Shown here in pieces: positions 43,836 to 49,592 of a DNA stretch of 49,592 bases (within the stretch, counting starts at the first letter, position 1; every line of letters starts with the position of its first letter). The translations under genes were made by a program, and so were the position numbers. The stretch spans positions 1-49,592 of the forward strand of contig CANFIH010000011.1 in the NCBI GenBank assembly GCA_947446855.1, written 5' to 3'. The notes below the pieces were generated by a model that saw only the letters and a program-made list of their open reading frames with translations, was not told where the DNA came from and did no database searches. This stretch comes from Burkholderiales bacterium. Its GTDB lineage: Bacteria; Pseudomonadota; Gammaproteobacteria; Burkholderiales; Burkholderiaceae_C.

Positions 43836-45410
43836 TCAGGCAAACCAGCCTTTTTCAGCAATACGGTCGTCGGCCATGTCGTAGCGACCGGAGATCGTCA
43901 GACCCTGCAGCTTGGTGCTGCAAGCATCCAGGTAGTCCTGCACCGCAAAGCACACCATGCCGGAGTTCTGCGCGATCAGGGTCTGGCAACGGGCGTACAT
44001 CTCGCCGCGTTTCTTTTGGTCCATTTCGACGCGCGCGGCCACCAGGGTCTTGGTGAATTCGGCGTTTTCAAAGTGGGTGTCGTTCCAGGGGTTCTTGGAG
44101 CCGCCAAAGAAGGTGCTGGTGAGCTGGTTGTCGATGGTGGGACGGTTGCCCCAGTACACCGCGCAGAAAGGCACCTTGAGCCAGACATTGTCCCAGTAGC
44201 CGTCGCCGGAGACGCGCTTGAGGTCCAGGTTGATGCCTGCCTTGGACAGCGATTCCTGGTAGATCTGACCCGAGTCGGTGGCGCCGGAGAAAGCGCCTTC
44301 GGACACTTGCAGCTCGATCGGTGAGGTGATGCCGGACTTCTTGTAGTGGAACTTGGCCTTGTCGGGATCGTAAGCAATTTGCTTTTGCTTGGTGTCGTAG
44401 TACTTCATCTTGGTGCCGACCGTATGGTCGTTGCCGATCGATGCATAACCGGAGAACACGTTGTCGACGATTTTCTTGCGGTCAATGCCGTACTTCAGGG
44501 CCAGCATCAAATCCTTGTTGCTGTACGGATCCTTGTCGGTATGGGCCACAAACGCGAAGCGATTGCCCATGCCGGGCGTGCGCGAGATGCGCAGCTTGCT
44601 GTTCTTGGCCAGCAATGCGGCAGTCTTGGGGTCGACGCGGTTGATAACGTCGACCTGACCGGTGACCAGGGCTTGCGTGCGGGCAGCGGCGTCGCCGATG
44701 TAGCGCAGTTCCACGCGCTCGAAGTTGCCGCGGTTGGGCTTCCAGTAGGCGCCGGGCTTGCGCTTGAAGGTCGCGCGCACGCCGGGCTGGAACTCTTCCA
44801 GGGTGAAGGCACCGGTGCCATCGGGCTTGCTGAAGTCGGTGGTGCCATTGGGCTCGACGATGAGGTGGTAGTCCGAGAGGTTGAACGGCAAGTCGAGGTT
44901 GCCGTTGCTCATCAGGATCTGAACCTGGTTGGCGTTGATCTTCTTGATGTCAGAGATGTCCGCCAGCAGCGCCTTGGCGGGGGACTTGGTTTCACCGCGG
45001 TGCATGTTCAGGGAGTAGATCACGTCATCCGCGTCCAAGGTCTTGCCGGAGGTGAACGTGATGCCCTTGCGGATGTTGAAGGTCCAGTCGGTGCCACCGG
45101 GCTTGACTTCCCAGCTCTCAAACAGTTCGCCGGTGGCGTCGCCGTTGTCGGCCACTTCGACCAGGCAGTTCCACAGCATCAGGCTCATGGAGATGGGGAT
45201 GGAGTCAGCGTAGGTGCGGGGATCCAGGCTGTCGGAGGGTGAGCCACCCTCCATGCCCAGGCGCAGGGTGCCGCCTTTTTTGGGTGCGCCTGCAGCCATT
45301 GCGGGCATGGAGCCGAAGGCGGCACCGAGGCCGACAGCGGATGCGCCGAGAATCATTTGACGACGGTCCAGGATGATGCCGGATTCCGCTGTATTTTCGA
45401 TCATTGCCAT
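43836..45410 (-). CDS. Periplasmic substrate-binding protein of the ABC importer (SBP family 5)
   Basis: A 524-aa solute-binding protein of the peptide/nickel family (SBP_bac_5). The N-terminus has a Tat-like twin-arginine motif DRRQMI (Arg16-Arg17), a hydrophobic segment and cleavage after about AMA (residue 39). The mature start GGTLRLGMEGG and LDPRTYADS, YIGDAAARTQALVTGQVDVI and ALKYGIDRKKIVDNVFSG belong to the fold. An SD GGAG lies 10 bases before the ATG. It leads the ABC genes; substrate not known. Confidence 0.9.
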   Translation of the reverse strand: MAMIENTAESGIILDRRQMILGASAVGLGAAFGSMPAMAAGAPKKGGTLRLGMEGGSPSDSLDPRTYADSIPISMSLMLWNCLVEVADNGDATGELFESWEVKPGGTDWTFNIRKGITFTSGKTLDADDVIYSLNMHRGETKSPAKALLADISDIKKINANQVQILMSNGNLDLPFNLSDYHLIVEPNGTTDFSKPDGTGAFTLEEFQPGVRATFKRKPGAYWKPNRGNFERVELRYIGDAAARTQALVTGQVDVINRVDPKTAALLAKNSKLRISRTPGMGNRFAFVAHTDKDPYSNKDLMLALKYGIDRKKIVDNVFSGYASIGNDHTVGTKMKYYDTKQKQIAYDPDKAKFHYKKSGITSPIELQVSEGAFSGATDSGQIYQESLSKAGINLDLKRVSGDGYWDNVWLKVPFCAVYWGNRPTIDNQLTSTFFGGSKNPWNDTHFENAEFTKTLVAARVEMDQKKRGEMYARCQTLIAQNSGMVCFAVQDYLDACSTKLQGLTISGRYDMADDRIAEKGWFA

Positions 45411-45705
45411 TTTTGAAGATCTCCAATCAAATCAAGTTAGGTTTTCCGATGCAGGCACCGGGGTTGATACATGCACCAAAAAATTCGAGAGCAATTGCTT
45501 TCGCTCCAGCGACATAGTATTGCAAGTAGCTATGCAATATTCGTACACGTTATCCCTTAGCGCCGCATTTTTTGCGGCACATAGAGGCAATTACTCGCAT
45601 TGAATAGCGGTGCTTGTGTCGCGCAATGGCCCGATAAAGTCGCATCTGATGAATCCCTATCCATGGCGTCTGCTAGGTCGCTTTCACTGGTACTTTTTTG
45701 CACCA
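45411..45705. promoter_or_regulatory. Control region of the ABC-transporter operon
   Basis: No gene was supported in this 295-base stretch. It holds an inverted repeat, TATTGCA-N8-TGCAATA at 45518-45539, about 110 bases upstream of the binding-protein ATG, with the palindrome GCAATTGC near 45491. A second hairpin, GCCGCA-TTTTT-TGCGGC near 45563-45580, may end the hydrolase transcript from the right; it has no clean T run. Confidence 0.5.
45518..45539. promoter_or_regulatory. Inverted repeat TATTGCA-N8-TGCAATA
   Basis: Perfect seven-base arms with an eight-base centre that contains TAGCTA, itself a palindrome. It lies upstream of the binding-protein gene, in the place expected for an operator of the transport operon. 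Confidence 0.5.
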
Positions 45706-47718
45706 TCACAGCAAGTTGCGCCGGATCTTTTTATCCCAGTCCCGGCTCCAAATCAGTGCATCGTTTTCATACGCTTCGAGCCTGCCGGTGATGTGCCAAT
45801 GGGTCCGGCTCGCGGTCATGGCGGACCAGGTTTCGGTACGTACCTTCCAGTCACCGCGCTCGCGTTCTTCGGTCCAGTGGCATTCCTGCCGCGCGCTCAA
45901 GGGGTCGTCGGGGAGGATGCGGTAGCTCTCACGGCCACAGGCCCACAGGGTCATGCCATGCTCTGCGATGGTGCTGCGGCCGAAGTCGTCCACGATGGTC
46001 AGGCGCGTTTCGCCGGTAGCCTGGTCGCGCGTGAGTTCGCGCTTGTTGTAGGGCTTGCTGTGCTCCACCAGTTTGACCGCAGTGGCGGCCTCGGCAGGCG
46101 CAAACACCGGTGGCTTTTCATTGCGGCGTGAGGCGCGCACGGGTAGGTCGATAAAGCTGGCTGCGGTGTGTACCGTCAGTGTCACCGGCTCGGGGCTGGG
46201 CCAGATCATGGGCCAATAGCTGGTGCTGAGGGATACGCGCAGCTTCTGGCCCCTGGGCAGGGTGGCCGCCACATCGTCCAACGCAATGCGCACGGTGTAA
46301 ACCTTGCCCGGCTCCAGGGCCTCGGGCTTCTCATGGCTGTTGCGGTGGCACAGGTTGAACACCGCATAGCTGATGCGCGAGACCGCACCATCCGGCCAGA
46401 TGGTGTTCAGACGCACCGCCACGTTGGCCACCGGCTTGTCGCTGCTGAACTTCAGGGTCAGCGTGGGCGCGCCCACCAGGTCCATGTCTTTTGTCAGCGC
46501 CTGGCTGTCAAAGGTGAGGGAGCCGGAGTCGTCATGGCGCTGGTCGCCGGCAAACTCCGGGCCCAGCCAGATGATGCAGTACTCGCCGCCATCGCCACCC
46601 ACAGTTTGTGCGGTGCTGTGGCTCTGCTTGGTGGAGCGCCCCTTGGTCTGCGACAAGCCATCGCTGTTGAGGTGCCAGCGCTGCACCTCGCCCTTGTCAA
46701 AGGGCCACTGGCTGTCGCTGACCCAGCGCCCGGCGATATGGCTGATGGATCCTCCGGGGCGGGGCGGCTCCATGATGTAGGTGCGAAACGCCGGATCTTT
46801 GGCGACGCCGGTGTTCTCGTTTTTCAGCCACTGGTCCCACCAGCGCAGCGCTTCCTGCAGGAATCCGATGCGCGGCTCGGGCACGGCAAAGTGCGGGTAC
46901 TTGTGGGCCCAGGGACCGATGATGCCCTTGGCCGGTGCCTGCAGGTTTGTCACCAGGCGCGGCACCGCGTTGGTGTACGCATCGTTCCAGCCGCCCACGG
47001 CCAGTACGGCGGCCTGGATGGCGGAATAGTCCTCGTTGACCGAGCCATGTTTCCAGTAGGCGTCGCGGTGCGGATGCTGCAGCCAGTCTATGGCCAGCAG
47101 CGGCTCGGCCTCCAGGCGCTCCAGCCACATGTCCCGCCAGCGTTCGCCCAACAGAGCTGGGTCCGGTGCGCGCGAGGAATAGGCAAACATGGTGGCCGAC
47201 CAGCCCAGGTTCTCGTTGAGCAGGCAGCCGCCCTTGTAGTGGATGTCGTCGGTGTAGCGGTCGTCCGTGGAGCACAGGGTGATGATGGCCTTGAGCCCCT
47301 CGGGCCGCATGGCCGCCACCTGCAGGCTGTTGAAGCCACCCCAGGAGATGCCCATCATGCCGATGTTGCCGGTGCACCAGGATTGAGAGCGGAGCCAGGC
47401 GATGACGGCGCAGGCGTCATCGAGTTCCACCTGCGTGTATTCGTCCAGCATGATGCCGTCCGAGTCGCCACTGCCGCGCATGTCCACCCGCACACAGGCG
47501 TAGCCGTGGCCGGCGATATAGGGGTGCGTGAGCGCATCACGGATATGCGTGCCGTCGCGTTTGCGGTAGGGCAGGTATTCGAGGATGGCGGGCACCGGAT
47601 TCTTTTCTGCATCCTTGGGAAGCCAGATGCGGGCTGCCAGCTGCGTGCCGTCGGGCAGGGTGATGAAGGTGTTGGAGATTTCCTGCACCTTGCGGGGGAA
47701 CTTGGTCACTGTTTTCAT
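45706..47718 (-). CDS. CocE/NonD-family hydrolase (X-Pro dipeptidyl-peptidase S15 type)
   Basis: A 670-aa alpha/beta hydrolase. The nucleophile elbow is GISWGGFNS (Ser125), preceded by the oxyanion region LEYLPYRKRDGT and RVDMRGSGDSDG. The His is likely in IIGPWAHKYPH. The C-terminal half is the PepX_C/CocE jelly-roll domain (LRVSLSTSYWPMIWP). It has no signal peptide, so it should act in the cytoplasm, on a peptide or ester. The ATG of MKTVTKFPRK was chosen over a start nine codons upstream. It lies next to a peptide-type importer, so it may process the imported compound. Confidence 0.88.
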   Translation of the reverse strand: MKTVTKFPRKVQEISNTFITLPDGTQLAARIWLPKDAEKNPVPAILEYLPYRKRDGTHIRDALTHPYIAGHGYACVRVDMRGSGDSDGIMLDEYTQVELDDACAVIAWLRSQSWCTGNIGMMGISWGGFNSLQVAAMRPEGLKAIITLCSTDDRYTDDIHYKGGCLLNENLGWSATMFAYSSRAPDPALLGERWRDMWLERLEAEPLLAIDWLQHPHRDAYWKHGSVNEDYSAIQAAVLAVGGWNDAYTNAVPRLVTNLQAPAKGIIGPWAHKYPHFAVPEPRIGFLQEALRWWDQWLKNENTGVAKDPAFRTYIMEPPRPGGSISHIAGRWVSDSQWPFDKGEVQRWHLNSDGLSQTKGRSTKQSHSTAQTVGGDGGEYCIIWLGPEFAGDQRHDDSGSLTFDSQALTKDMDLVGAPTLTLKFSSDKPVANVAVRLNTIWPDGAVSRISYAVFNLCHRNSHEKPEALEPGKVYTVRIALDDVAATLPRGQKLRVSLSTSYWPMIWPSPEPVTLTVHTAASFIDLPVRASRRNEKPPVFAPAEAATAVKLVEHSKPYNKRELTRDQATGETRLTIVDDFGRSTIAEHGMTLWACGRESYRILPDDPLSARQECHWTEERERGDWKVRTETWSAMTASRTHWHITGRLEAYENDALIWSRDWDKKIRRNLL

Positions 47719-47793
47719 CGTGTTGCTTTCACAAATGTTGTTCAATACCGGTGGCAGGTTTTGTCACGCCGCTGCCAGCGGGGTAGATGCTTC

Positions 47794-47835
47794 CGTCCGT
47801 GTCCCCCGCCCTGCGGGCTCCTCCTTTACCTCCCG
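47794..47835 (+). repeat. Structured repeat, partial copy A
   Basis: This 42-base copy matches the 46 bases at 49449-49494 except for two 2-base losses and few substitutions. Its internal hairpin is GCCC-TGC-GGGC (47808-47818), against GCCCAC-TGC-GTGGGC in the other copies; both arms are shortened equally. Further similarity may reach to about 47880. Confidence 0.7.
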
Positions 47836-47911
47836 GAACCATCCACCCCACTGTCATCGGCAGCCTATACCGTTGGCGTGCCATGACTAAATACCTTTGC
47901 GTTCCCACAAT

Positions 47912-48026
47912 GTAGGCAGACACAGGACGGCGTGGCGCTTCGCTTCGGTAGGTAAAGGAGGAGCCCACGCAGTGGGCGGGGGACACGGACGAAGCGGAGT
48001 GCCACGGCGGCCTGTGTCCAGAAGTG
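47912..48026 (-). repeat. Structured repeat, copy B (inverted)
   Basis: About 115 bases, the reverse complement of copy C at 49414-49528 with around ten differences. Internal hairpin at 47963-47977. The ends GGACACGG and CCTGTGTCC form a further nested dyad. Copies B and C lie on opposite sides of the enolase-superfamily gene. Confidence 0.8.
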
Positions 48027-48098
48027 ACTTGGTCTCCGACTGCCTGTCACGGCCGCCTGAGTCACGAAGTGTCTGCTGTCCCCGACTCCTGATGCAAC

Positions 48099-49289
48099 TT
48101 AGACCTGATGCGGCGTATGCGTCATATCCAGATGCAGCGCGTTACCCACATACGGGTGCGCCAGCGCAACCGATTCATTCAACTCCACACCCAGCCCCGG
48201 CTCGGTCGGCGGAATGATGTAGCCGCCTTCCCACTGGATCGGCTTTTGTAGCAGGTCCGCATAAAAACCGGAGCCGTCATAAATGGTTTCCAGAATCAGG
48301 AAGTTGGGTGTGCTGACGGACACCTGGATGGCCGCAGCCCAGGTGATGGGGCCGCAGTAAATGTGCGGCGCAATCTGCGCATGCACCGCCTCGGCCATGG
48401 AGGCAATCTTCTTGGCCTCGGTAATGCCCCCTACACGCGCCAGGTTCATCTGCAAAATGCTGGCCGCCCCTTCTTCCAGCAGGCGCTGGAATTCCCACTT
48501 GGTGGTCAGGCGCTCGCCGGCCGCAATGGGGATGGATGTGGCGCGCGCCACCTTGGCCATTTCTTTCTGGTTGTCCGGTGGAATCGGCTCTTCGAACCAC
48601 AGCGGGTCGTACTTCTCCAGCCGCTTGGCCAGTCGGATCGCACCCGATGCGGTCATCTGGCCGTGGGTGCCGAACAGCAAGTCGGCCTTGCTGCCTAGCG
48701 CTTCACGCAGCAGTTTGCAAAAGCGCTCCGAGCGGTCCAGGTCTTCGAGCGACAACTGGTGCCCGTCGTACACGGTGTAAGCGCCTGCCGGGTCGAACTT
48801 GACCGCATTGAAACCCATTGCCACATATTCGGCTGCGCGCACAGCGGCCAGTTCCGGGTCGGCATAGACATTGGTCTGGTCGCCCGGCTTGGGGTAGATG
48901 TAGGTATAGCTGCGCAGCTTGTCGTGCACCTGGCCGCCTAGCAACTTGTAAACCGGCTTGCCCAGGTCCTTGCCCTTGATGTCCCAGCAGGCCATATCGA
49001 TGGCGCTCAGAATGCCCATCATGGAAATGTCGGGCCGCTGGATGAAGCCACCGCCGTAGACACTGCGCCAGATCTTTTCAGTGTCGAACGGGTCCTGTCC
49101 GACCACATAGCGCTCCACCACATCGCGCGCCATTTGCTCCACGATATGCGGGTGGAAGGGCAGGTTGTAGATTTCACCCACGCCTTCTACGCCGGTGTCG
49201 GTGATCAGCTTGATGAACACGTAGTAGCGCCCGCCAAAGCCGGGGGGCGGATTGCCCACGGTAAAGGTCTTGATGTCTTTGATTTGCAT
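48099..49289 (-). CDS. Enolase-superfamily sugar-acid dehydratase (mandelate racemase/galactonate dehydratase-like)
   Basis: A 396-aa two-domain protein of the mandelate racemase/muconate lactonising group. The N-terminal capping domain (1-130) is followed by a TIM barrel with VKFDP (Lys164), the metal region LLFGTHGQ, WFEEPIPPDN (Glu233/234) and AAGERLTT (Glu259). The overall form is that of sugar-acid dehydratases. The first metal ligand, usually Asp as in DFHGR of galactonate dehydratase, is replaced by Gly207 in GTHGQ. It is flanked by repeat copies B and C and lies beyond the hydrolase and ABC genes on the same strand. Substrate unknown. Confidence 0.85.
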   Translation of the reverse strand: MQIKDIKTFTVGNPPPGFGGRYYVFIKLITDTGVEGVGEIYNLPFHPHIVEQMARDVVERYVVGQDPFDTEKIWRSVYGGGFIQRPDISMMGILSAIDMACWDIKGKDLGKPVYKLLGGQVHDKLRSYTYIYPKPGDQTNVYADPELAAVRAAEYVAMGFNAVKFDPAGAYTVYDGHQLSLEDLDRSERFCKLLREALGSKADLLFGTHGQMTASGAIRLAKRLEKYDPLWFEEPIPPDNQKEMAKVARATSIPIAAGERLTTKWEFQRLLEEGAASILQMNLARVGGITEAKKIASMAEAVHAQIAPHIYCGPITWAAAIQVSVSTPNFLILETIYDGSGFYADLLQKPIQWEGGYIIPPTEPGLGVELNESVALAHPYVGNALHLDMTHTPHQV

Positions 49290-49380
49290 GGTTGTCTCCT
49301 GTTTTTTTACCTGTTGATCGATTCAAAATACATGGCAATTGAATTCACTTGCATAGGGTGCCGGGCGGCTTCTGGGTTCA

Positions 49381-49410
49381 GGTACTTCAGTCAAAGGCAC
49401 TTCAGTCAGA
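49381..49410 (+). repeat. 15-base tandem repeat next to copy C
   Basis: GGTACTTCAGTCAAA is followed by GGCACTTCAGTCAGA (13 of 15 the same) and then by GGCCACTTC, a third partial unit that runs into copy C. Confidence 0.6.
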
Positions 49411-49413
49411 GGC

Positions 49414-49528
49414 CACTTCCGGACACAGGCCGCCGTGGCACTCCGATTCGTCCGTGTCCCCCGCCCACTGCGTGGGCTCCTCCTTTACCTCCCGAAGCGG
49501 AGCGCCACACCGTCCTGAGTCTGCCAAC
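49414..49528 (+). repeat. Structured repeat, copy C
   Basis: A 115-base copy in the same orientation as A. Starts CACTTCCGGACACAGG and ends CTGCCAAC. The hairpin GCCCAC-TGC-GTGGGC is at 49463-49477, followed by CTCCTCCTTTACC, which is unchanged in all three copies. Confidence 0.8.
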
Positions 49529-49592
49529 GTGTTGGAGGCACACCGGTATTGAGCCATGGCGCTCCAACCATGCAGGTTGCCGATGCCAGCGG

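Larger units (their letters stand above)
47719..48098. other. Gene-free stretch with two repeat copies
   Basis: This 380-base gap between the hydrolase and the enolase-like gene has no supported gene. It holds repeat copy A (47794-47835) and the inverted copy B (47912-48026), which together could fold into a large hairpin. Confidence 0.6.
49290..49592. other. Upstream region of the enolase-like gene, gene-free to the window end
   Basis: About 300 bases with no gene I can support. It contains an AT-rich part near 49320-49350 that may hold the promoter, a short 15-base tandem repeat at 49381-49410 and repeat copy C at 49414-49528. Confidence 0.5.

Overview
The window looks like a chromosomal segment of a GC-rich betaproteobacterium, most likely Burkholderiales, family Comamonadaceae (Rhodoferax/Polaromonas-like). 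This rests on gene order and families seen together: dapA-bamC, topoisomerase IV genes, argD-argF next to a DUF3579 gene, rpsT-murJ, purM-perM-hda-HAD-pcnB-folK, and the kynA/kynU pair. No phage, insertion sequence, CRISPR array, tRNA or rRNA was seen. The species call is inference from family content, not a database match.

Layout. 1-6000: the end of a ribosomal oxygenase gene, an unknown protein, a small Ala/Pro-rich lipoprotein, bamC and dapA (minus), then a minus-strand group of MFS transporter, a 41-residue membrane peptide and a methyltransferase. 6100-17100: parE, a lytic transglycosylase and parC, then an FAD monooxygenase, a secreted phosphoesterase, a PA2779/PA2778-type pair, a TerC-like membrane protein and a NinX-like (DUF2591) protein. 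17100-22200: a beta-barrel-like protein coupled to a small secreted two-cysteine protein, divergent from a histidine kinase, a sigma-54-dependent response regulator and a PhyH-family dioxygenase. 22300-28300: kynureninase and tryptophan dioxygenase, an SRPBCC protein, a cysteine-cluster protein, argF, argD and DUF3579. 28400-29500: a DUF6404 gene and a YefM/YoeB-like toxin-antitoxin pair, probably a small accessory insert. 29560-39230: housekeeping genes rpsT, murJ, sirB1-like, purM, perM, hda, a HAD phosphatase, pcnB and folK, then a LysR regulator. 39300-49592: a minus-strand catabolic/uptake cluster with a dipeptide-type ABC transporter, an EamA exporter, a CocE-like hydrolase and an enolase-superfamily enzyme, bordered by copies of a structured repeat.

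The strongest candidate for an undescribed system is 16.4-21.3 kb. A 36-bp dyad built from GGGGGAT/ATCCCCC arms occurs twice (31 of 36 bases identical): once about 95 bp upstream of a near-consensus sigma-54 promoter that drives the NinX-like gene, and once between the small secreted protein/beta-barrel pair and the histidine kinase. The response regulator of that kinase is itself a sigma-54 activator, so the dyads are plausible binding sites for it. That would join the kinase, the regulator, the NinX-like protein and perhaps the envelope pair in one circuit. This is inference from sequence layout.

A second item is a roughly 115-bp repeat in inverted copies on both sides of the enolase-superfamily gene, with a third shorter copy nearby. 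The shorter copy has lost two bases from each arm of an internal hairpin, so pairing is kept, which suggests that the folded structure matters.
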